Positions 23,529 through 33,440 of a stretch of 64,000 nt of DNA are shown here, in pieces. The stretch comes from Orychophragmus violaceus. Lineage: Eukaryota; Streptophyta; Magnoliopsida; Brassicales; Brassicaceae. A program made the position numbers and the translations under genes. Position 1 is the stretch's first letter; each line of letters starts with the position of its first letter. The notes beneath the pieces were generated by a model. The model was not told the origin of the DNA. It made no database searches and worked only from the letters and a program-made list of their open reading frames with translations. The stretch spans positions 86,684,619 through 86,748,618 of the forward strand of contig CM058238.1 in NCBI GenBank assembly GCA_030180135.1, in the 5' to 3' direction.

Positions 23529-23766
23529 AGAGTGAAACCTGCCTAGCGCTCAAAATCTCGGTATCACAAGTTGCGCTTTGTATCGATCGATGCAAGAGAA
23601 GCGACGATCGATGCAAGCTCGAAGATGTGACGATCGACACACAGGACCGTGTCGATCGTTGCAAGGCGATTCCTGCAATACCAAAAATCAAAAGCGTGAG
23701 TAAACAAGAAAAGAAAAAGAAAAATGCTTAGTCCAAATCCTAGTACTGAATCTATCGGCGAACTCA

Positions 23767-23796
23767 AAGAGTTCCCCGGCAACGGCGCCAAAAACT
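23767..23796 (-). other. Primer-binding site region of element B
   Basis: The minus strand reads TGGCGCCGTTGCCGGGGA shortly after the LTR end, identical to element A's tRNA-Asp-type site. Confidence 0.9.
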
Positions 23797-24950
23797 TGAT
23801 AGGTCAAGAATTATCCCTATTCTAACTGCAAGTGCACAGTAATGCAGATGTAGTATTTAGGGTATCGAATCCACAAGGACTCCGGTCACACGATAGATTA
23901 TAAGTGGTTCGGATTAAACTAAGCGAAGCAGATTTTGTAAAGCAGTAAATAGCGAGTAAATAAATCAAGCGAAGCGGATGTAAGCAATCAAACGAAGACG
24001 TCAGGTTTCGGGAGTTCTCGGGATATCAGGAAATCAGATAACAGACAATCAGATTCAATCTATAGCGTTCTTGAACTAGAATCACGAAGGTAAAACTAAC
24101 CAGCTCTCGCTGCGATAATTATCTATGTCTAAAAACCTAGCAAACCAAATCTCTTTGCGAATTCTAGAGTTCTAAACATGCATTAATTCCAAGTTCGTTC
24201 GTTCACAATTAAACTAAACCAAATCTCTTTGCGAATAATTCAATTGCTCATCTAAATCAGATCTAGTTGAATAAACCAACTGTCGTTGCGAGAATAAACC
24301 TAGAATCAGTAATCTAAATGGCCAGTTCAGATCAAGCTTTAAGAACAGATTTGATGAAGAACTAGATGATGAATCTTAATCAATTAGTTAATCTAACATT
24401 CCTTCAAATCCCTAATGAGAATCCCTAACCTAACAAGAGATCTACTCAGACATAGCAATCATAACAGAAAACATAATCAAAGTAGATATCATAAAATAAT
24501 CAAGGGAATAAGAACAGGGGTTCGAAATCAAGTCTCTTTCGAGAACAAAACCAGCCCCTAAAACTCTCTGATCTAAAGTATGAAAGCTTAGCCTAACAAG
24601 TGGCTGTAAAACCTAATTATATAGTTAAAACACGAATTGGGGCTTCTTTGGAAATATCAGGAACTTCTGGGCTTTAGTGCAATAATCCACATTCTTCATT
24701 AACACTCGCGAGAATGCTTGGTCACGCTATGCAACGATCGATGCCAATGGTGTGTCGATCGTTGCAAGCGTCAAATATGGGCAGTGAACTCTTTCTCTCG
24801 GTCAAACACTCCAAAATCCCCAAAATACTCCAATATCTCCAATTCTGCTCCAAACATGATTATACCTGTAATAGACTCTAAAAGAACACAAAAAGACACT
24901 AAAACACAATTATATCATGGCATAAAACCGGTAAAAACCATAATATATCA
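23797..24950 (-). repeat. 5' LTR of element B
   Basis: A 1154-bp partner of 16997-18150 with about sixteen substitutions. It ends TAATATATCA and is followed by GGACG. Confidence 0.93.
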
Positions 24951-26581
24951 GGACGTTGCAAAAAAAATAAAGAACGATCATCTGCAATCTATCTCGATCA
25001 GCTCTCATACCCTCGAGCTTCTTTTTCACATCTTGAACTCTAACTATCGAGTTCCCAAAATATTTCCTCACAAACTTAAGGCCACCCAACTGCTTGTAGT
25101 CAACAAGGTAGTTGCGGCAGTCTAATCCGGACATAAGTGCATGCTCCCTCAGTCCATAACGTATCGGAATTCCGTAGACCACAAACCAGACTTACATCCT
25201 CTTCTTGATGCAAGCGGTTTGCAGGAGAAGCATCCACATGCCCATCATCTTGTGGTTTCCTTGTTTCGGAAGGTGAAACATATGTTGGAACTGCGGATGC
25301 TCTACAAACCACTTCAATAGTCGTTAGCTTAGGCTGCAAAGAATCTAGAGTGGCCAGAAAATCAATATAGAAGCACCGCGTCGATATCTTTAATTTCTTC
25401 TTGTACTCCGTTGGGGGGAAGTACATTCTCAGAGGTTGCATGGTTGTCAATTCAACACCAGAATCCTGCAAAAAAACAGTTTTACCAAGTTATTCCACTA
25501 ATACAATGTTTAGTTTTACATAGTAATACTTAGCTATACGTAGTTTTACACAGTTCTACCAGTTTCACTTTACTAGTTTTACTCAGTTTTACCAGTTTGA
25601 CTATATTAGTTATAATTAGTTTTACCGGTTTTACTTAATTAGTTATACTAGGCTTCACCAGTTTTACTTACATCGTTATACTTAGTTTTACTAGTTATAC
25701 TTCACTAGTTTTACTAGGTTTTACCAGCTTTACTACACTAGTTTTACTAGGTTTTACTTCTTTTACTTATTAGTTATACTCAGTTCTACCAGTTTTACTC
25801 CACTAGTTTTACTAAGTTTTATTAGTTATTCTCAGTTTTACTAAGTTCTACTTCATCATCTAAACAACTAAGAACAATTTTCTCTAATTTTACAGAACTA
25901 AATGGGTATAACACTTACCGATTGGGAATCAGAGCTGTCCTTGGATTCCTCCTCGTCTTCTTCCAAAGATTCCGAAGATACATCCTTGCGGATTGGTACA
26001 TTTGTCTCCTCGACTCTCAAGCTCGGTATCGGTTGGGTATGTTGTGGTTGCGGTTGCGGTTGCTCGGACTCGACCTCTTCTCCTCTTCTGTACTCTCTGT
26101 CGCGATGTCATCATCTTCATCATCTTCATCATACTCATTATCCTCATCATCCTCATCATCTTCACTCCCATTCTCATCTCCTTCGCTCTGTTTCTCGACA
26201 TCAACTTCTTGTTCTTCGTCAGCAACCGTCCAAGGAGCATTATCGCCAGAGGAGCAATAGAGACCGGATTCATGGTCGTGGTAGGACCAACACCATCGCT
26301 CGCCGGAGGAAGAGCAATTGTGGTCGTGGTAGGGATTGCTACACCACTCGCTGAGGAGAAGGAGGTGCAATCTTGGTCTTGGTAGGACTTTCTACACTCG
26401 CTGGAGGAGGAGGATGAGCATTCTTGGTCTTGGTAGGACTTACTACACCACTCACCGTCGGAGGAGGAAGATCATTTTTGGTCTTGGTAGGACTTGCTAC
26501 ACCACTCGCCGTCGCCGGAGGCGGAGGATTCTCCTTCTCGACATCGATTTTCTTGGTGGCTCGACGAGTCTTCGGTGGCAT
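24951..26581 (-). pseudogene. DUF1985-type MULE gene, N-terminal part
   Basis: The frame starts at the ATG at 26581 (MPPKTRRATKKIDVEKENPP). It passes through Pro/Lys-rich repeats and a very acidic tract (DEDDEDDEDNEYDEDDEDDD) at about 26100-26170, with shifts between frames. The exon ends at about 25919 before GTAAGT. An intron filled with AGTTTTAC-type repeats ends at TTTTTTTGCAG near 25468. The next exon reads DSGVELTTMQPLRMYFP, then IPIRYGLREHALMSGLDCRNY and GGLKFVRKYFGNS, the DUF1985 signature, before element B interrupts at 24950. Stops and shifts near 25190-25300 make it a pseudogene independently of the insertion. Confidence 0.72.
25475..25870 (-). repeat. AGTTTTACTAGTT-type repeats filling a DUF1985-gene intron
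   Basis: Roughly twenty-five degenerate units of TAGTTTTACTAG, CAGTTTTACCAG and TAGTTATACT. They lie almost exactly between the donor and acceptor of an intron, mirroring the tract in the transposase intron. Confidence 0.8.
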
Positions 26582-28404
26582 CTTTGCGTGAAGGAAATTG
26601 AAAGGAGAAGGGAGAGGATTGAGAGATATTGGGGAATCCGAAAAATGGGAAGAAGGAGTTAAGATAGAGAAGAGAGAATTAATGTAGTGGAGAGTGGAGA
26701 GTAATGGTCCGAAAAATGGAGGATGGATGTTGGAAAGAAGAGGATGAAGATGGAGAGTTAGGGATTTGAATCGAATTGAGGATTGTTTTTTTGAAAAAGT
26801 GGGTCTGACCCGATTTTTTGGGTTATCCGACCCGGGTAAATTGGGTCAGCCCGCAAAAATTCACAAAACCGGGTTCAGTCTCGGTCAACTTTAAGATTTC
26901 GGTTAGGTTGGGTTAACCGTCTGGTTTACCATATAATTATCTGAAAATCATAAGGTCTTTTGGTAATTTTCTTTGTTTTCTATTTAAAAATAACTGTAAA
27001 TATTATTCTAATAATTAGAGGGCTATCTCTGATTTTTATTTAAGTACGGAGGGGCTCTGGAGATAATAATCCTTGATGGATGACGAGAAGAGGGAGACTG
27101 GCGGATAAGAAGAAGTTCAGAGCTCTTCGTCTTCTTACCAACCGACTCACCTTCATCTTCGTCTTCTTACAAACCCTTTACCCTTGATGTGAGGCGTAGT
27201 CAGAAATCAGAAGAAACAAAGAAAATCAACAGAATCTGGAGAAGAAAATTTGAAAAGAGAACAACTTGTATTGCGATATAAGCAGGCTTGTTCTCTGCTT
27301 TCATGAGATCGACAAGGATGGTCTTGAATTTGTGAGATCTTATCTCTCTAAGGAGACTGCTTGAAACTAAAGAATTTATGTGTCTCGGAAAAGAGGGATA
27401 CGAAGGAGAAGAGGAAAAAGTAAGAGTAAAAAACAAAAAGATTAAATTATGCTCATTAGATGTTAGCTAAATCAACGGCTGATATAGAGAGATCTTAATC
27501 CTTACTTTTTTCTAACAACCAATAAGAAGTAAGTTAAGTGCAAATCATTTTAGTTCTTAATTAGCATCAAATTAATTTTATTTAGTTTTATATTTAAATG
27601 TAAAACTTAAGGATTAAAGTTTATAATGTATAAATTTTCTAACATCAAACTAATTAATATAAAAGTAAGTAAGAAGATGTGTAATTGTCATACTGGATGT
27701 GTAAATGGTTTTATATATTATTGTTGACTATATTTTATTTTAGGATTTTATGTTCAGATTAGGTTTTGGTAATTAAGTTTTTGATTTAGGAGTAGAAACT
27801 TAAGATTTAAAATATGTGTTATTTGAATTTTATTGAAAACCTAATAAATATTTAAAAACTATATATTATATTTTGCTTTTAAGTTTAAAGTATAGGGTTT
27901 GTTGTTTGGGATATATGTTTGGAGTTTATGGTTTAGTGTATAGGGTTTGAAAGATTATGTTTTAAGATTTGAAAATATTATATTCGAAAAATAAGATTTT
28001 TATAAATGTTTAAATCTTAACTTTAGTTATGTTATAGTAATTAAGTTATTGTTTATATTTTAATATTTAGGGTTTGTTTGAAGTTTAGGGTTTTGAAGTT
28101 AATGTTTGAAACTAATATATTTGGAAGATAGAAATTCTTTTTATAAAGTTGAATATTAATTTTAGATATGTTATAACAACTGGAGTTTTAGTTCTTACAT
28201 TTTTGTTTATACTTTAGGGTATTATCGTTTATTTAGGATTAAAAAGGTTATATATTAAAGATTTCAAATTACTGTTTGAAAATAATGTATTTGGAAAATA
28301 GAAATTCTTTTTATAAGTATTGAATTTTTAGGGTTTATAATTTTGAAATAACTCTAATAATTTTCTTAAAAAGATAATTCATCTAGGAACCTAGGTCACA
28401 CCAG
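26582..28404. other. MULE flank, then AT-rich degenerate repeats
   Basis: 26582-27060 looks like promoter or terminal sequence of the MULE, including a GGGTCTGACCCG palindrome near 26800. 27440-28404 is strongly AT-rich. At about 27955, 28105 and 28270 three related units share TTGAAA-ATA-ATTCGAAAATA-GAATTTTTATAA, giving a rough period of 150-165 bp. The same unit appears inside the CACTA element near 41180-41300. No gene is supported; the small frame at 27200-27436 is not convincing. Confidence 0.5.
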
Positions 28405-28584
28405 AAGTCCAAAAACATAGAGAGGAGATATCACCTTATCCGTGATATTATTAATAGAGGAGATGTGAAGATCAGCAGAGTCCCGACGGATGAGAATGTT
28501 GCTGATCCACTGACCAAGCCTCTCCCAAGGCCTAAGCATGAGATTCATACTGCTGCTATAGGCATTAGATTTCTTAAGATATGA
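28405..28584 (+). pseudogene. Ty1/copia RNase H C-terminus, truncated
   Basis: Sixty codons including the stop: IERRYHLIRDIINRGDVKIS is followed by ENVADPLTKPLPRPKHEIHT and IGIRFLKI before TGA at 28582-28584. VADPLTKPL is the hallmark end of copia RNase H. Sequence upstream of 28405 does not continue the protein, so the element is 5'-truncated or was interrupted. Confidence 0.88.
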
Positions 28585-29408
28585 TCTTGATTTCAGTGGG
28601 AGTTATATTTGGTTTTTAGTTATGTCATGATGTTCATAAAACATAATATGGTTATGTTATTTAATGAAATTTTTTTCAACGTTATTTAATTGTGTTATTA
28701 AATAAATAGTCCCGAAGTAATTCATGACAATATTATAGGTCATCAAGTATGTGACTTGATCATGAAACCCTATAAGCAATAAATGTCATACATTATGTTG
28801 GTCCCTGGTCGAGGTTGTTAAAATGGGACATTAACAACCGCGTCAGACTAGTATGTGAGGTGACTGATGACTAAGTTTCATGGAGTCATTAATAAGAGTA
28901 TTAAAGTTAATCACATAGATATGTGTTGGAGAACACATGATCGGACTTGACCCATTAATGAGAACTCTACAAGATGGTTATATGAGTGTCATAAGAGTTT
29001 CTCATTACGACTATAGAGTATAGTCCTTAGACCTGAGTTCATCATGATTTCTTACATATGGATTGGTCCGTCTTGACTTTGTCAAACGTCAGCCGTAACT
29101 GGTGACTATAAAGACACTGATTGGGCGGATCATGAAATATGAAAGGGACATGGATGGAACGATATGGGATTTGTACCTCCTATATAACAGGAGATAAATA
29201 TCTCAGGACCTGTCGAAGATTTGATACTGAAAATGCGTGGCCGCGCTCAAACGAGGTGATTGTCAGTCGTTTGTCTTATCAGTATAAATCAGAGTTCGAT
29301 AAACAAGATCTAGCTAAATAAGGATGACACAGTTCTTGCCTTATGCCAGATCGAGATATAGATACAAAGGGATTATAGGAATAGATGATTCCAATACAAG
29401 TGGGAGAT
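28585..29408 (+). other. 3' non-coding region and purine tract of the copia element
   Basis: About 820 bp between the RNase H stop and the LTR, unusually long for copia. It ends with the purine-rich AAGTGGGAGAT (29398-29408) directly before the LTR start TGTTGGGAATG. No credible gene lies inside it. Confidence 0.7.
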
Positions 29409-30112
29409 TGTTGGGAATGTCCTGAAATCTATTGTACTTGCTCTAAGTGAGAGTTGTATTGTCGAGATGAGACAGTCATATAATACTGGGCAATCATAAT
29501 GCTTGCTAGAAGCCACTTATGATCAATGAATTTAGAACTCATTGCCAGTGTTATATGATCCTACATGGTCACACACCTAAGAAAACTGGACATAGAATAT
29601 GAGGTTGATCATTAATGTAATGATCTAGTGAATGCATATTTAATATGCATTCAATAACATGTTTCTGAGGCTTTGTCGATCGACACACGAGGTGCATCGA
29701 TCGACACAGATCGCGAATGACCCGATTAACTTCGGTTTAATCGTTGGTCAATCAGGTCGTGGTATAAGTCAACATATATAAGATATATGGTCGACATTTA
29801 CACCTAAGCTGACCTAATTCACAGCCACCAGAAATAAACTGAAACCTCTCGAGAGATCTGATCCCTATAGGCACTAGCATCCCTCCTGTTCAGTTTGTGT
29901 GCGTGTGGATACCAGTAGAGGCGCAGCATTTGAGGCGCTTAAGAATCTCGATTACTTGCAAACCTTCCGCTGCTAATCACCAGGTAACTTCGAGATCTCA
30001 AGATTCAATATATCTGAACCCTAGATCCTAGGCTCGGAATTTATACCTAGGGTTGCTAATCCTGATTAGAACTGCTAGAAATTCCTTCACCATATGCAGT
30101 CTGAGGCTGTAA
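29409..30112 (+). repeat. 3' LTR of the copia element (right limit uncertain)
   Basis: Starts TGTTGGGAATGTCC after the purine tract. It contains paired CGATCGACAC palindromes at about 29677-29711, a TATATAAGATATA promoter-like box near 29775, and GAGGCGCAGCATTTGAGGCGC typical of R/U5 in Brassicaceae copia LTRs. The end could not be placed because no second LTR is present and the TCAGAC repeats begin at 30113. Confidence 0.65.
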
Positions 30113-30821
30113 TCAGACTCCATATGTGGTCTGAGATCTACAATCAGACACCATTAGCCGTCTGATTACTAATAGTTTTCCTTAGAATTCCTCCGAAGAA
30201 GTTTTAGATTAATCTTACCGTCGAATGTAAGCGGAGGAATAGAGAGAAACCAGATCTAGAAACGATACCCAGAAAAAGTAATGTCAGTTGGGTGGCTTTG
30301 AGAGAGAATAGGTTTTTTTTTTATCTTTCCTGCGAAACTATAAAAAAAAGGGTTAAAAATCATATTTATATATGTCTCATAAGGGGCAGTTAAAACGAGA
30401 CGGTTTTACCACTATCGGACGGTTTTACTGCAGATGTAACTGCCGCGCTTTTTTTTATCCTTTTTATATAACTCCCGCGCATTTAATTTACCAAAAAAAA
30501 ATTAATTTCCCGGGCATGCAAGTGGCCACGTGTCGTCATGTACACGCGAAGTCTGAGGAAAATTAATTATTGTAGATTCAGACTCCATACGAAGTCTGAG
30601 GAAAATCATTTAAGTCTGAAAACTAATTATTGTAGATTCAGACTCCATACGAAGTCTGAGGAAAATTATTTATTACTCAGACTTCATATGAAGTCTGAGA
30701 ATATAGTTTTTATTAGCTTCAAAAGAGGACAATTCACATATTTGAAATTGGATGATGAATGAAATTGGTTGAAATTCGTCTTATAATACATAAAATTGTA
30801 CTTGGATACATAGGACTTATA

Positions 30822-31428
30822 TTACAAGAAACCAAATGCCCTCAAGATAATCAGAACGATAATAACAGCACCATCAACCATCAAATACTCATACTTGGCG
30901 CCACACACTGTCTGGCTAGATGGTTTCTCAGTCAAGAGCCCCTTTAGTTGAGCTATCTCTGTCTGCGCTTTCTTGACCTCATCGTGCAAGTTGGTAACAC
31001 AGTCAATTTCAGCATAACAAAGGAAGATGTAATCAAGTTGTTCGCCATGTTGGTCCACACGCAGCTTTAACTCGTGAAACTCCTCCATCATAGCCTCATC
31101 CCACCACTTCATTATATGGTAGCCACCATCCTATACAGCCACATTATAAATATACAATCATCTTCGAATTCCAAATATAAGCTCGGATAAGTCAAAACAA
31201 AATAAAACTGGCTACATAACAGAAGAGAAAGGCAATTACATCCCAATTACGACATCCAAAGAATCTTCTTCCCGGATTATCGGCAGTAGTGAATGTTTGC
31301 ATGACAGGGTCCAGACCGCAGAAACATTTCTTGGGGAATCCATTGCATGAACCGGATCGTTGTCGAAATGTGGAAGTTGAGAATGAACTACTACTACTCG
31401 AGGTTGGAACCTGACTGAAGCGCCCCAT
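30822..31428 (-). CDS. GRF-type zinc-finger protein with C-terminal membrane segment (165 aa, two exons)
   Basis: Exons 31240-31428 and 30822-31130 on the minus strand, in phase 0, with an intron of 109 bp bounded by GTAATT and TATAG. The protein starts with a Ser-rich segment. The GRF finger follows at about residues 34-66 (KKCFCGLDPVMQTFTTADN, then GRRFFGCRNWD), and its second half is completed across the splice by GGYHIMKWWDEAMMEEF. A coiled coil spans about 75-140, and a hydrophobic tail (AVIIVLIILRAFGFL) suggests a tail anchor. This matches the At4g04775-like family, where length and layout are the same. All reading frames are open. No function is established for the family. It may be a transposon passenger, given the palindrome array around it. 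Confidence 0.8.
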
Positions 31429-31564
31429 CCTGTGTACCGTAAAACAATTGTAAAAAGTCAGACTTCTAAAACAGTCTGAACAAAAACAAATCCAATTTCA
31501 GACTTCTAATAGAGTCTAACTCAAGCATAGAACCTAGGGGCCCTAGAACCTATCTATTTTTGTT

Positions 31565-31885
31565 CAGATCTAGGCAAAAGACATATGAAAAGGGGATGAT
31601 CCGGACTCAAAACCGTATGGATCTAAAACGAGAAATATATAAAAATACAATTTTTTGTTCAGATCTAGACAAAAGACATATGAAAAAGGGGATGATTCGG
31701 TCTCAAAACCGTATGGATCCCATTGATCTAAAACGAGAAATATATAAAAATCTATCTATTTTTATTCAGATCGAGACAAATTACAAAGTACATATGAAAA
31801 AGGGGATGACTCGAACTCAAACCCGTACGGATCTAATACGAGAAATATATAAAAACCAATTTTTTGTTTAGATCTAGACAAATAT
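31565..31885 (+). repeat. About 100-bp tandem repeat upstream of the GRF gene
   Basis: Three full copies and one partial start at 31565, 31670, 31767 and 31869. Each has CAGATCTAGACAAA, CATATGAAAAAGGGGATGA and CTAAAACGAGAAATATATAAA. Because the GRF gene runs leftward from 31428, this array lies 140-450 bp upstream of its start codon, in the promoter or 5' leader. Confidence 0.85.
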
Positions 31886-33440
31886 CAAAGAAAAATGACT
31901 TCTTTCGTATAGATCTCAAACATTTGCAGAACGAAGAGCTTAGAATACGACGACGGCGGTGTAGGGACTGGTCAGGAGAGACGAAAAAGGATAGATAATT
32001 ACAAGAATGAAGAAGATGACGACGGCGGTGGCGGCTGAGGGTTCTCGGAGAGTTATTAGAGAGTATTTAGAGAGGGAGTGTGTTTCCGTTTTAGAGAGAG
32101 AAATTTGATAATGACTTTTACGAACTAATGTCGGTAACTTCCATTTATATATGGGTAAATTCCCAAGTAGGGTTTAGTATTTGGTCGAGTTTAGTCAGAC
32201 TTCTTCGGTAGTCTGAAAATCATGTACGTTAATCAGATTAAAATGGATGTCTGATATACCCTAAATCTAATCCTAAATCTACTAATTACTACTTAAATAC
32301 CATCATATTATATAGAAAAATTATAAAAAAAACATCAAACTCGTTTAATATAGTCACAACCTAACCAGTATATGCAAATGTAACAATATGGATGAAAATT
32401 CACAAACCCTCAGTCTAACCCTACAGATGAAAATATGATATTCAACTTCATATGTCAAGTATAGATCAAGCTACATGGTGTTTTTAACCAAATATACCTT
32501 AAATGGTTAAAATTGACTAAAGTTTATGTAATTTTAATTTACATAAGTCCAAAACTCCCATGGGACGAGAAGTCTGAGAGATAATTAAGTTGGAAATTTA
32601 AATTATAAATTATTAAAAAATATTTTGAGGAAAATTTCGGGTACATAAATTAAACATGGGACTTTTGGACATATGTAAATTAAAATTACATAAACTTTAG
32701 TCAATTTTAACCATTTAAGGTATATTTGGTTCAAAGTATTTACGAAACCCCAAAATTCAGACTTCAATAGAAGTCTGATAAACCCTAAATCTAGTATTTA
32801 TCACTTAACATTGAAAAATATTTAAACACAACACCTAGGACACATCAAATTCGTTAATTATATCAGCATTATAACATACATGTGCAAATATAATTTTCCC
32901 AAATGTGAATTTCCTAAACCATGAATCTAATTAACCCTAAGGTTATATGTAAGTTATATGTAAATGTTCCATTTTGTTCCATTACAAAGTATGTTCTAAG
33001 GCATACTTAACTAACATTGTTTAATATGACTCAATTTTATCAAATTTTAATTTATATACTACTAAATTGTTTATATATAATTTATGTCTATAAAAGTTTT
33101 GACAAAATATTTTTTATAATTTTAAAATTTAAATTTATTAATTCATTCTGTGTCAGACTTCTATTAGAGTCTGATGTCTCAGACATCCATAGAAGTCTGA
33201 AATAGTCTAAGGTTATAATGGTAATTGCGTTTGACGTTTTTTTGATTGGTCGTAAGGACATCGCGGTAATTTCCTAAGGCCGAAAGGGCAGTTTTGCATT
33301 TGATTCAATTTCCAGGGTACACTTTTATTTAAAATCAATTTCAGGGGCATTTTAAGCAATTCCCTCGAATAAAAATGGAAAAAAAATTCTCTTAAGAATA
33401 TCTAATATTCAAAATCCAAAAATAAGTACTCTCTATACTC
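31886..33440. other. AT-rich flank of the GRF element
   Basis: Contains the remaining TCAGAC palindromes and a CGACGGCGGTGGCGG stretch (32015-32035). An imperfect inverted repeat pairs about 32480-32550 (ATATACCTTAAATGGTTAAA) with about 32655-32730 (TTTAACCATTTAAGGTATAT), which would fold into a hairpin with arms near 75 bp. No gene is supported. Confidence 0.55.

Larger units (their letters stand above)
16997..24950 (-). mobile_element. ATHILA-type element B, non-autonomous
   Basis: A 7954-bp element in reverse orientation. The LTRs are 16997-18150 and 23797-24950, both 1154 bp. About sixteen differences between them by eye (roughly 1.4%) make it clearly older than element A. The flanks are GGACT and GGACG, a 5-bp duplication with one mismatch. 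Reading on the minus strand: LTR, primer site, gag-like ORF lacking its capsid core, spacer, ATHILA ORF-1-like frame with one stop, conserved 3' non-coding block, purine tract, LTR. There is no protease, RT or integrase. It is inserted in the DUF1985 gene of the MULE. Confidence 0.93.
11150..27000. mobile_element. Mutator-like (MULE) composite carrying three genes
   Basis: The region holds a MURA-like transposase pseudogene (+), a GRF zinc-finger pseudogene (+) and a DUF1985 pseudogene (-). Four tracts of the same (G)TAAAACTAGTATAACTGG-type repeats lie between and within them (11600-11800, 14228-14282, 15528-15790, 25475-25870). MULEs that carry DUF1985 or ULP-type genes are known in Arabidopsis (the KAONASHI group). 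Here no ULP protease is visible. I did not find terminal inverted repeats or a 9-bp duplication, so the borders are approximate. Element B (16997-24950) is a later insertion. Confidence 0.6.
30113..33200. repeat. Array of 22-bp TCAGAC-N10-GTCTGA quasi-palindromes
   Basis: Eleven copies with exactly 10 bp between the arms (one has a degraded right arm): 30113, 30144, 30578, 30638, 30677, 31458, 31498 (right arm GTCTAA), 32195, 32757, 33153 and 33179 are start positions. The one at 30677-30698 is a perfect palindrome; others match in the arms and usually one or two more bases. Five lie left and six right of the GRF gene. This resembles the sub-terminal protein-binding repeats of DNA transposons, so the region may be a non-autonomous element carrying the gene. 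Terminal inverted repeats were not identified. Confidence 0.75.

Noticed and set aside
25902..26662. Several overlapping plus-strand frames
   Set aside because: They are reverse readings of the acidic and Pro/Lys-rich exon of the DUF1985 gene; minus-strand frame gives the family features.
31560..31871. Open frame of 103 codons with internal repeats
   Set aside because: Produced by the 100-bp tandem repeat upstream of the GRF gene; its period varies and no start context is seen.
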